This document shows positions 16,837-24,608 of a stretch of DNA of 42,016 nucleotides, in pieces. The notes under the pieces were generated by a model, which did not search any database, was not told the DNA's origin, and saw nothing but the letters and a program-made list of their open reading frames with translations. The stretch covers positions 1 to 42,016 of the forward strand of contig NCBV01000016.1 of assembly GCA_002279355.1 (NCBI GenBank), given 5' to 3'. Origin of the DNA: Acidiphilium sp. 37-60-79 (GTDB lineage Bacteria > Pseudomonadota > Alphaproteobacteria > Acetobacterales > Acetobacteraceae). Position 1 is the first letter of the stretch. Every line of letters starts with the position of its first letter. The position numbers and the translations under genes were made by a program.

Positions 16837-17960
16837 TGTGCTGCCTCAATCGCCGCGCGCACGGCGTCTTCCATCAGATCAAACGGTTCAATGCCAAAAG
16901 CGTCGCGCACCAACGCCACCGCTTCGTCAGAGCCGGTGCCGTGCACCGAGAAAAATACCGGCAAATCCGGCTCCAGCCGTTGCCACGCCTCGACCACGCC
17001 CCGTGCCATGACATCGGTGCGTGCGAAGGCGCCGCAGAAATTGACCACGAGCGCGCGAATTTCGGGCTTGGCGAGTAGCAACTCCAAAGCAGGTTCGGCT
17101 TTGGTGTAGGCATCGCCACCAATTTCAAGAAAATTGGCAGGTTTGCCACCCAGCACGCTGACTACATCCATGGTGGTCATGGTGAGACCTGCGCCGTTAG
17201 CGAGGATGCCCACCGGGCCGTCCAACTCGATGAATTTGAGCCCCACTTCGCTGGCCCGCCGTTCAAGCGAGGTCGACGGATCGGGCGCGGCGGCGGCAGC
17301 CAAAGCCGATTGACGGTAGGCCGCGCCATCATCGAGGACAAACTTACAGTCCAGGGCTGCGATATTTCCATCCGCAAGCTGCACCAGCGGATTAATCTCG
17401 ATCAGTTCAGCGTCGGTTTCGCGATAGCGCCGATACATCGCGACCAAGATGCGCGCTATTTCGGCGTGTGCTGTCCCTAACGCTAGACCATCGAGCATCT
17501 CCATGGCATCCGCCTCGTCAAACTGATCGATGGTGCGCACCCAATGTTTGCGCAGCATCTCTGGGCGCGATTCAGCAATTTCTTCGATATCCATGCCGCC
17601 TTCGGTGGAGAACAACACCAGCGAGCAGCGTTCCCGCGGTGCGTGCAGCACGGCCGCGTAATATTCATGGATAATCGCTGCTTGCGCCTCGATCATCACG
17701 CTTGCAACCGGATGCCCGGCAATATTCATGCCGAGAATGCGCTCGGCCGCGTCTCTCGCCTCGGCGGGCGTGGCTGCAAGACGGATGCCGCCCGCTTTGC
17801 CGCGTTTGCCGGTTGGCACTTGGGCTTTGACCACGCAAGGGCCGATCCGCTCGGCAGCAGCAGCGGCTTCGGCGACCGTGTGGCACAGTGCGCCATCGAG
17901 AAGCCGGATATTGGCCGGTGCGAGCACGAGGCGCTTCGCATCATATTCCAGGAGATTCAT
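16833..17960 (-). CDS. Succinyl-CoA-synthetase-like ligase, beta subunit (ATP-grasp)
   Basis: This 375-residue protein has the SucC layout: an N-terminal ATP-grasp domain ('MNLLEYDAKRL', 'CVVKAQVPTGKRGKAGGIRLA', 'ELIEINPLVQLADGNIAALDCKFVLDD') and a C-terminal flavodoxin-like ligase domain ('GPVGILANGAGLTMTTMD', 'NFLEIGGDAYT'). It binds the nucleotide and the carboxylate. The start at 17960 has GAGGAT about 7 bases upstream. The longer frame to 18035 would overlap sauS heavily and lacks family similarity. The start is 11 bases beyond the sauS stop, and the gene overlaps the alpha gene by 4 bases, so sauS, beta and alpha are one transcription unit. Confidence 0.87.
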   Translation of the reverse strand: MNLLEYDAKRLVLAPANIRLLDGALCHTVAEAAAAAERIGPCVVKAQVPTGKRGKAGGIRLAATPAEARDAAERILGMNIAGHPVASVMIEAQAAIIHEYYAAVLHAPRERCSLVLFSTEGGMDIEEIAESRPEMLRKHWVRTIDQFDEADAMEMLDGLALGTAHAEIARILVAMYRRYRETDAELIEINPLVQLADGNIAALDCKFVLDDGAAYRQSALAAAAAPDPSTSLERRASEVGLKFIELDGPVGILANGAGLTMTTMDVVSVLGGKPANFLEIGGDAYTKAEPALELLLAKPEIRALVVNFCGAFARTDVMARGVVEAWQRLEPDLPVFFSVHGTGSDEAVALVRDAFGIEPFDLMEDAVRAAIEAAQ

Positions 17961-17970
17961 GCTGCTATCC

Positions 17971-19395
17971 TCACTTACCGAATTTTGACCAATAGGGACC
18001 GAACAACGCGTCTTCGCTGGGGCGATCTTCGGCAATCGGCACCACCAGATGAGTGATGTTGATGAAATGCCGATAGTTTAGATTTTCGCTGATCGAGTTT
18101 TTTTGCCAACTGCCACACCCCATGCTGAGGGTGAATTCTAATCCACTGTCGAAACCACCACCATTGCCGAATGTATGGGCAAAATTGACCAATACCCGCA
18201 CGACATCGAGCGTTTCCGCGAGGTGCCGGGCGCGTTCGGGGCGGGTTGTGTGCAGGCCACAGGAATGGCCGCGTCCTTGGTGGGCGAGAATGTCACGCAC
18301 GACACCCGTTGCGGCCTCGAGGTCCGGGGCGCGATAGATAGCGAGGACCAGCGATAATTTCTCGCCCGAGAACGGATGCGCGGGGCCGATGCCGGTTTCT
18401 TCGACCATGAAAAACCGCGCCTGACGCGCAGCTTCGGGCAAAGCGAATGCCTCGGCGAGGATTGCAGGATCGCGCGCGATGAGGGTGCGGTTCAGCTTGC
18501 CACCTTGCCAAAGCAGCGATTCCACCCGCTTGGCCTCGTCGGCGGTGCAGAGATAGCCGCCGGCGCGTTCCAAGGCAGCGATGGCGGCTGGATAGACCTC
18601 ATCGACGATGACTAACGCGTTTTCCGACGAGCAGGAGGTGGAATTATCGAAGGTTTTCGATGCGGTGATTTTGCGAGCCGCATCATCGAGGTCTGCGGTT
18701 TCATCGATAATCACCGGCACATTGCCAGCACCAACGCCGATGGCGGGGGTGCCGCTGCGATAGGCGCGGCGGACATTGTCCTGCGATCCGGTAACCACCA
18801 CCAGATCGACGGCTGCCATCAAGGCGTCGGTCGCGTGTTTTGAAGCCGGCGGCGGCAATATCTGCACCAAATCCTCGGGGGCGCCGATGCGCGCGAGTTC
18901 GCGGCGCATCTCGGCGACGGTTTCAGTGGTTGTCTGCATGCCCGAAGGGGATGGCGCGATGATGATGGCGTTGCGGCCCTTGATGGCCATCATCGCCTTG
19001 TTAACGGCGGTGGCGGATGGGTTGGTCGAGGGGGTTACCGCGCCGACCACACCGATCGGTTTGGCAAATTTAACCAGGCCGCGTGCGGGGATTTCCTCGA
19101 TCACGCCGACGGTTTTGGCGCGCAGCAGATCGCGCAGGGTGCCGAACGTTTTGCGCTGATTTTTGATGATTTTATCAGCGACATTGCCGAGGCCAGTATC
19201 CTGCACCGCCAGCGAGGCTAGTCGTTCGGCGCGATCGGGGCGGTAGAGCGACCAGGCAAGGGCGCGCACGAGGTCATCGGTGCGGTCCTGATCAGCATCC
19301 GCGATGAGGGCCATGGCGCTGCGCGCACGAGCGACCATGGTCATTACCATATCAGCCGTCGCGTCACGCTCAGTTAGTCGTGCTGTTTGATCCAT
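17971..19395 (-). CDS. sauS: CoA-acylating sulfoacetaldehyde dehydrogenase (SauS-like)
   Basis: This 474-residue aldehyde dehydrogenase is of the CoA-acylating (AdhE-N/EutE-like) class, with 'GVVGAVTPSTNPSATAVNKAM' for cofactor binding, the catalytic Cys255 in 'FDNSTSCSSENALVI', and the C-terminal 'LNYRHFINITHLVVPI'. Sequence character matches the SauS group of Cupriavidus necator, which interconverts sulfoacetyl-CoA and sulfoacetaldehyde with NAD(P)H. Acetaldehyde or other short aldehydes are alternatives. Its neighbours are a SucCD-like ligase, a phosphotransacetylase and, elsewhere in the window, xsc, which together complete a sulfoacetate-to-acetyl-CoA route. AAGGAG lies about 12 bases before the ATG at 19395, a slightly long spacing. 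Confidence 0.8.
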   Translation of the reverse strand: MDQTARLTERDATADMVMTMVARARSAMALIADADQDRTDDLVRALAWSLYRPDRAERLASLAVQDTGLGNVADKIIKNQRKTFGTLRDLLRAKTVGVIEEIPARGLVKFAKPIGVVGAVTPSTNPSATAVNKAMMAIKGRNAIIIAPSPSGMQTTTETVAEMRRELARIGAPEDLVQILPPPASKHATDALMAAVDLVVVTGSQDNVRRAYRSGTPAIGVGAGNVPVIIDETADLDDAARKITASKTFDNSTSCSSENALVIVDEVYPAAIAALERAGGYLCTADEAKRVESLLWQGGKLNRTLIARDPAILAEAFALPEAARQARFFMVEETGIGPAHPFSGEKLSLVLAIYRAPDLEAATGVVRDILAHQGRGHSCGLHTTRPERARHLAETLDVVRVLVNFAHTFGNGGGFDSGLEFTLSMGCGSWQKNSISENLNYRHFINITHLVVPIAEDRPSEDALFGPYWSKFGK

Positions 19396-19434
19396 TGTAG
19401 ATTTTTGCTCCTTGGACGTTAGTAACGATCGTGG

Positions 19435-20433
19435 TTAAAAGGCGTTTGCCGAACCCTCCGACGTGGTGGGCGCAGACAGCAGACAGGCAAGTGCAATCGA
19501 GGCGAGTTTGGCTTCGACCGGATCGGCGCGCGAGGTAAGGACGATCGGCACCGCTGCACCGAGCACGACGCCAATCGCTGTCGCGTGCAGCAGGTGCACC
19601 AGCACCTTGAACAAAGCGTTGCCGGTTTCGATGTTCGGGACGACCAGAATATCGGCACGTCCCGCGACGGGATCGTTGGTCAATCCTTTCAGCGCCGCCG
19701 ATGCGGGTGAAAGAGCGACATCGAGTGCTAACGGGCCGGAGATGCTACAACCTTTACTTGTCGCCTCCTCCCTGAAGGATGCGGCAAACGCGTCCGCCGC
19801 GATCGATGAAGGCATCGAGCGATTGACGGTTTCCGTGGCCGATAGCATGGCGATGCGCGGATGATCGAGGCCGAGCACGCTCGCCACCTCGATCGCGTGG
19901 CGCACGATGAATGTCATGGTGCGTGCGTCGGGCGCGACATTCAGCGCGGCATCAGTGATCAGTATATCGCGGGCGGTTCCGGGCATATGCATGGCGAAAA
20001 TATGCGATAGCCGCGCCGCCCGGCGCAGGCCGCGCGAGCCATCGAGCACGGCGCGCATCAGCGTGTCGGTGTGCAAATGGCCTTTCATCAAGATCTGCGC
20101 TTCACCCGCTGCAATTAGATCGGCGGCGATTTCGGCGGCTTGGTCCTCACCCGCCGTCGCGACGACGCGATAGGGGGCGCCATGCTGACCCAGGCCGGCG
20201 AGGGATGCCGCGATGGCCGATGGCGTGCCCACCAGGATTGGCGTGATCATCCCGAACGCAGCGGCCCAATGCACCGCCTGCAACACATCGGCAGAATCCG
20301 CTGCGGCGACCACCATCGGTTGTGGGCCGCGCGCCGCAGCACGCAGTAATAGGCCGGGTGGGCAGGCATAACGCCCACTTGCGTTCGCCTGGTTTGGCTC
20401 AAGAGTTGTCAACGAAGGCGTAGGGTTTTGCAT
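19435..20433 (-). CDS. pta: Phosphate acetyltransferase (phosphate acetyl/butyryltransferase family)
   Basis: This 332-residue single-domain protein belongs to the PTA/PTB family. It has an N-terminal 'DSADVLQAVHWAAAFGMITPILVG' region, the conserved 'AQILMKGHLHTDTLMRAVL' strand-helix and 'IAMLSATETVN' in the middle, and 'RADILVVPNIETGNALFKVLVHL' near the C-terminus. It converts acetyl phosphate and CoA to acetyl-CoA and phosphate. Short Pta proteins of this kind accompany xsc in taurine-degradation clusters, because Xsc makes acetyl phosphate. Here it sits beside sauS although xsc is 18 kb away. It lies 18 bp after the IclR gene and 39 bp before sauS in the same direction, so it is probably part of that operon. 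Butyryl or other acyl specificity cannot be excluded. Confidence 0.82.
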   Translation of the reverse strand: MQNPTPSLTTLEPNQANASGRYACPPGLLLRAAARGPQPMVVAAADSADVLQAVHWAAAFGMITPILVGTPSAIAASLAGLGQHGAPYRVVATAGEDQAAEIAADLIAAGEAQILMKGHLHTDTLMRAVLDGSRGLRRAARLSHIFAMHMPGTARDILITDAALNVAPDARTMTFIVRHAIEVASVLGLDHPRIAMLSATETVNRSMPSSIAADAFAASFREEATSKGCSISGPLALDVALSPASAALKGLTNDPVAGRADILVVPNIETGNALFKVLVHLLHATAIGVVLGAAVPIVLTSRADPVEAKLASIALACLLSAPTTSEGSANAF

Positions 20434-20451
20434 CGGTCGAAGCCCGCCCGC

Positions 20452-21390
20452 TCAATCGGACTGGCGGGATGTGACGAAACTATCGGTCAGCGCCCGTGCT
20501 GCAGCGATCAGCGCCACGCGGTGCCGATACGCATCCGCCACTGGCATTCGCGCGGCGGGGGCCTGGATCGCGACGCCGGCGGTGATTTCGCCACGGGCGT
20601 TGAACACCGGTGCGGCGATGCAGACGACGCCGGCGAGATATTCCTCACGATCGACCGACAGGCGTTCGTGGCGAATTCGCACCAGCTCATCCTCAAGGGC
20701 GGCGGGGGTGGTCAGCGTGTGTGCGGTGTGGGGCACGAAATCGAGACGTTTGAGTAAGGCCGCGCGTTTGGCATCAGGCAAGAAAGCCAGGAACAGCTTG
20801 CCAATGGCGGTGCAGTGTAAGGGCACCCGCGAGCCGATATGAAAATTCAGCCGCAACGGCCAGCGGGTGGCTTCGACACGGTCGAAATAGACGATCTGGC
20901 TGCCTTCGAGTGTGCCGATATTGCAGGTTTCGCCGACCTCATCGACCAGCCCTTGCAAGATTTGCCGCCGTGGGGCGTATTGCACCGAGTAGCGCAAAAT
21001 ATCGAACGCGAGATCGTTCAGGCGCGGGCCGACGGAGATTCGCCTCGAGGAAAAAGGCCGATAGAGAAAGCCTAGAGCTTCGAATTGCTCGATCATGCGA
21101 TAGACGGTGGGTTTGGGGAGATCGAGGTGGTCGGCGATTTCCGCTGGCAGCACGGGACGGCCAATGCGCACAACATATTCCAAAACGCCGAAGGAGCGCG
21201 CAAACACGCTGGTACCGCCTTTGCCCAAGGCATCAGCGTTGTTTGCCGCGATTTGGATATCAACGGCCTCAAGCTCGCCGTCCTGGTCCAGTGGCCGGGA
21301 ATTATCAAGCTTTTCCGCGCGACGCTTGGCGCTGCGGGTTGGGCTGCGCGGGGTAGGTTTTTCGCTGGACGTCATACGCACCTCAGTCAT
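20452..21390 (-). CDS. IclR-family transcriptional regulator
   Basis: This 312-residue regulator starts with a charged extension of about 60 residues. A winged helix-turn-helix follows ('SFGVLEYVVRIGRPVLPAEIADHLDLPKPTVYRMIEQFEALGFL', in part), then the IclR effector domain with 'CNIGTLEGSQIVYFDRVEA', 'PLHCTAIGKLFLAFL' and 'CIAAPVFNARGEITAGVAIQ'. It diverges from the MHS permease gene and heads the pta-sauS block, so it likely controls both sides. IseR of isethionate clusters is recalled as having the same kind of context. Two in-frame ATGs are possible: 21390, and 21375, which has GAGGTG immediately upstream and may be the true start. Its ligand is unknown; a sulfonate or its CoA ester is plausible. 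Confidence 0.88.
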   Translation of the reverse strand: MTEVRMTSSEKPTPRSPTRSAKRRAEKLDNSRPLDQDGELEAVDIQIAANNADALGKGGTSVFARSFGVLEYVVRIGRPVLPAEIADHLDLPKPTVYRMIEQFEALGFLYRPFSSRRISVGPRLNDLAFDILRYSVQYAPRRQILQGLVDEVGETCNIGTLEGSQIVYFDRVEATRWPLRLNFHIGSRVPLHCTAIGKLFLAFLPDAKRAALLKRLDFVPHTAHTLTTPAALEDELVRIRHERLSVDREEYLAGVVCIAAPVFNARGEITAGVAIQAPAARMPVADAYRHRVALIAAARALTDSFVTSRQSD

Positions 21391-21510
21391 GACAATCGAC
21401 CTGCTGGATGATCCGCATAATCGATAAAATGATTTTTAGACCCGCCGATTTCTGCTCAGCGACAAATTTCGTATTGTATGGTGATACCCATCGTGATAAT
21501 TGTCAAGAAA

Positions 21511-21528
21511 TTACCGAAGCGACGGTAA
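21511..21528. promoter_or_regulatory. Inverted repeat in the IclR/MHS-permease divergent region
   Basis: TTACCG at 21511-21516 and CGGTAA at 21523-21528 form a perfect inverted repeat with a 6-base spacer. It is 67 bp before the permease start and 120 bp before the IclR start. The position is right for an IclR-type operator controlling both directions. The surrounding 204-bp interval is AT-rich and probably holds both promoters. Confidence 0.4.
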
Positions 21529-21594
21529 AAAACTCTGGTTACGGGGTCATGACTATCCATTCAACGTAATGCAGAAATAACAGGAGGGGAGCCA

Positions 21595-22917
21595 ATGTCG
21601 ACATCGACACAAGAAACGCGCAGCCTTGCTCTGATCGTGTTTGCGAGCACGCTAGGCACCACCATCGAATGGTATGATTTTTTCCTCTACGGTGTGCTCA
21701 CGCCGATCGTGTTGAATCACGTATTTTTCCCAAATCTCTCGCCTGCGCTGGGCACGATTGCCGCTTACACCACCTTTGCCGTCGGGTTCGTTTCGCGGCC
21801 GATCGGCGGCATCATTTTCGGCCATTTCGGCGATCGAATCGGCCGTAAAACAATCCTGGTATTGACGTTGCTGATCATGGGCGGCGCGACGTTTTTGATT
21901 GGCTTACTGCCGGGAGCCGCGACGATTGGTGTTGCCGCGCCGTTATTATTGCTGTTTTTGCGGATTTTACAGGGCATCGGCATCGGCGGTGAATGGGGCG
22001 GCGCCGTGCTGATGGCGATTGAGCATGCGCCACCTGAACAGCGGAGCTTTTTTGGCAGTTGGCCGCAGTTGGGTGTGCCGCTTGGGCTCATGTCGAGTGC
22101 GGGCGTTGTGGCGTTGCTGAATTATTTGCCCAATAGCGCGTTTTTGCTTTGGGGCTGGCGCGTGGCTTTTATGATCAGTGCGCTACTTGTGGTTGTTGGC
22201 ATTTTCGTCCGTCTGCGGATTACGGAGACGCCGGACTTCTTGCGGGTGCAGTCAGAGGATAAGATTGTTGCAGTGCCGGTGTTGGAAATGATCCGGACGG
22301 CGCCACGATCGGTATTGCTGACCCTCGGCGCGCGCTATGTTGAAGGGGCATGCTTTAATGTGTTTGGCGTGTTCATTATCGCATACGTGGTCAACAGCTT
22401 GCATCTCACCCGCGGCTTTGCCTTGCTCGCCGTTGTGTTGTCCTCGGCGTTTATGCTGCCGTTTATTCTGATCGCGGGGCGTCTCGCTGATCGGTATGGG
22501 ATGCGGCGGGTGTTTGCAACCGGGGCGTTGCTGATTGCGGTCAGTTCGATCGCGTCATTCGCCCTCATGCAGGCCTATGGTCGGACCGACCATTGGGTGG
22601 TGCTGGTTGCGATCATCGTGCCGTTCTCGTTATTCTATCCGTTGGTCTATGGCACTGAATCCTCGCTGTTTGCTAGCCAGTTTGATGCCAAGGTGCGCTA
22701 TACCGGCGTGTCGTTTGCCTATCAGGTGTCTGGTATTTATGCGAGCGGGCTGACCCCGTTAATCGCTTCGGCTCTGCTCACCTATGATCATGGCGCGCCT
22801 TGGTATGTCGTGGTTTATATGATTGTGGTCGGGTTAATCAGTTTTGGATCGGTTATGGCCATGCGGTTCAAAAATCCGGCGCAATTGGAGCCGGTGACGG
22901 CGGTTCATTATCAATGA
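21595..22917 (+). CDS. MFS permease, metabolite:H+ symporter (MHS) type
   Basis: This 440-residue, 12-TM carrier has the MHS-family hallmarks: 'LGTTIEWYDFFLYG' in TM1, 'RPIGGIIFGHFGDRIGRKTILV' after TM2, 'LQGIGIGGEWGGAVLM' in TM4 and 'ITETPDFLRVQ' after TM6. MHS carriers import organic acids and zwitterions (shikimate, alpha-ketoglutarate, proline/betaine) with protons. GGAGGGG lies a few bases before the ATG at 21595. Its stop overlaps the start of the GMC dehydrogenase (ATGA), so substrate import and first oxidation are coupled. The IclR-permease-GMC arrangement resembles isethionate clusters (iseR, iseU, iseJ), making a hydroxyalkanesulfonate the favoured substrate, though this is contextual. 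Confidence 0.85.
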   Translation: MSTSTQETRSLALIVFASTLGTTIEWYDFFLYGVLTPIVLNHVFFPNLSPALGTIAAYTTFAVGFVSRPIGGIIFGHFGDRIGRKTILVLTLLIMGGATFLIGLLPGAATIGVAAPLLLLFLRILQGIGIGGEWGGAVLMAIEHAPPEQRSFFGSWPQLGVPLGLMSSAGVVALLNYLPNSAFLLWGWRVAFMISALLVVVGIFVRLRITETPDFLRVQSEDKIVAVPVLEMIRTAPRSVLLTLGARYVEGACFNVFGVFIIAYVVNSLHLTRGFALLAVVLSSAFMLPFILIAGRLADRYGMRRVFATGALLIAVSSIASFALMQAYGRTDHWVVLVAIIVPFSLFYPLVYGTESSLFASQFDAKVRYTGVSFAYQVSGIYASGLTPLIASALLTYDHGAPWYVVVYMIVVGLISFGSVMAMRFKNPAQLEPVTAVHYQ

Positions 22918-24563
22918 CGGATCAGATGCCTGCGATCGGCGATGATGGCGTTTTTGACTATATCATCGTCGGTGCAGGCTCTGCTGGCTGCGTGTTAGCC
23001 AATCGTCTTTCGGCCGATCCGGCGATCCGTGTTTTGCTACTCGAAGCGGGGCCGCCGGATCGCTATCCATGGATCCATATCCCGGTTGGCTATTTCAAAA
23101 CGATGCATAACCCGCGCACCGATTGGTGCCTGAAAACCGAACCTGATCCGGGCCTTGGCGGGCGTCGGCTCGCTTGGCCGCGCGGGCGGGTGCTGGGTGG
23201 GTCGAGTTCGATCAATGGCTTGCTCTATATTCGCGGTCAGTCGGCTGATTATGATCAATGGCGCCAGCTCGGTTGCGAAGGCTGGAGCTATGCGGATGTG
23301 CTGCCCTATTTTCGGCGTGCAGAGCATAATGAGCGCGGCGAAGATGCGTTCCATGGGGGTGACGGGCCGCTCTATGTTTCGGATATGCGGGTGCGCCGCG
23401 ACGTATCGGACGCGTTTATCGACGCGGCGGCGGCGATCGGTATTCCGCGCAATTCGGATTTTAACGGCGCACAGCAGGAAGGTGCTGGATATTTTCAACT
23501 CACGGCGCGCAATGGTCGCCGATGCAGTGCTGCTGTGGCCTATCTCAATCCCGTGCGCCACCGGCGTAATTTGGTGATTGTGACCGGGGCGCAGGCCGAG
23601 CGGTTAGTGATGACCGATCGGCGCGCGACCGGCTTGATTTATCGCGGTGCCAACGGGCGGCGCTATGCGCAGGCGCGATCTGAAATTTTGCTGGCGGCGG
23701 GGGCTGTTCATTCGCCGCATTTGTTGATGCTGTCAGGCATTGGCCCTGGTGCTCGGCTCACGAAGGCCGGGATTGGGGTTTGCCATGATTTGCCCGGTGT
23801 GGGTGAAAATTTGCAGGATCATTTGCAAGCGAGGTTGGTTTATGCCTCGACCCGACCGACCTTGAATGATGAAGTGAATAACCCCCTGTTAAAAATCAAG
23901 ATCGGCCTCGAATATTTGTTGTTCAGGCGTGGCCCGATGACTATGGGGGCGAGTCAGGTTTGTATTTTTGCTCGCTCCGCACCGGGGCTTGATTTGCCGG
24001 ATATTCAGTTTCACATCCAGCCGCTCTCATCGGATTCGCCGGGCGAAGGCTTGCATCATTATTCGGCTTTTACCGCCTCGGTCTGTCAGCTTCGCCCAGA
24101 AAGCCGCGGGCATCTGGAAACCACCAGCCCGGACCCGTTCACCAATCCGGCGATCCATCCGAACTATCTTGCGACCGAGACCGATTGTGCAACGATGATT
24201 GCCGGAATGCGGCTTGGCCGCCGGCTTGCGGCAACGCCGCCGCTCGCAGGGTTTGTTAAAGGGGAATTGAGTCCGGGTCCCGAAATTGTCAGCGATGACG
24301 AATTGCTGGATGCTGCACGGCGCACGGCGACCACGATTTATCATCCCGTTGGCACGTGCAAAATGGGCCATGATGATCTGGCCGTGACTGATCCTCGCCT
24401 GCGCGTTCATGGGGTTGCCGGGCTACGCGTGGTGGATGCCTCGGTGATGCCGACATTGGTTTCCGGCAATACCAATGCGCCGACCATTATGATCGCGGAA
24501 AAAGCCGCCGATATGATCCTTGCTGATCGCAGGCCCGCTGCGGGCCTCGACCCACGCCAATAA
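22914..24563 (+). CDS. GMC-family FAD alcohol dehydrogenase (choline/isethionate dehydrogenase-like)
   Basis: This 549-residue flavoprotein has the FAD dinucleotide motif at residues 20-25 (VGAGSAG), GMC signature 1 around 'RGRVLGGSSSINGLLYIRG', signature 2 around 'GAVHSPHLLMLSGIGP', and the catalytic pair His477 ('YHPVGTCKMG') and Asn521 ('GNTNAPTIMIAEKAA'). The spacing of 44 equals that of His466/Asn510 in choline oxidase. It oxidises a primary alcohol to the aldehyde, with electrons passed to the respiratory chain in dehydrogenase members. The start at 22914 overlaps the permease stop. Choline dehydrogenase is the textbook name, but with xsc, sauS and an IclR-MHS pair nearby, isethionate to sulfoacetaldehyde (as for IseJ) is more likely. 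No cytochrome c gene is adjacent. Confidence 0.85.
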   Translation: MTDQMPAIGDDGVFDYIIVGAGSAGCVLANRLSADPAIRVLLLEAGPPDRYPWIHIPVGYFKTMHNPRTDWCLKTEPDPGLGGRRLAWPRGRVLGGSSSINGLLYIRGQSADYDQWRQLGCEGWSYADVLPYFRRAEHNERGEDAFHGGDGPLYVSDMRVRRDVSDAFIDAAAAIGIPRNSDFNGAQQEGAGYFQLTARNGRRCSAAVAYLNPVRHRRNLVIVTGAQAERLVMTDRRATGLIYRGANGRRYAQARSEILLAAGAVHSPHLLMLSGIGPGARLTKAGIGVCHDLPGVGENLQDHLQARLVYASTRPTLNDEVNNPLLKIKIGLEYLLFRRGPMTMGASQVCIFARSAPGLDLPDIQFHIQPLSSDSPGEGLHHYSAFTASVCQLRPESRGHLETTSPDPFTNPAIHPNYLATETDCATMIAGMRLGRRLAATPPLAGFVKGELSPGPEIVSDDELLDAARRTATTIYHPVGTCKMGHDDLAVTDPRLRVHGVAGLRVVDASVMPTLVSGNTNAPTIMIAEKAADMILADRRPAAGLDPRQ

Positions 24564-24608
24564 CGCGTGCTCGCCAACCTTTTTTCCATTCAAGACAGGA
24601 GAGACCCC

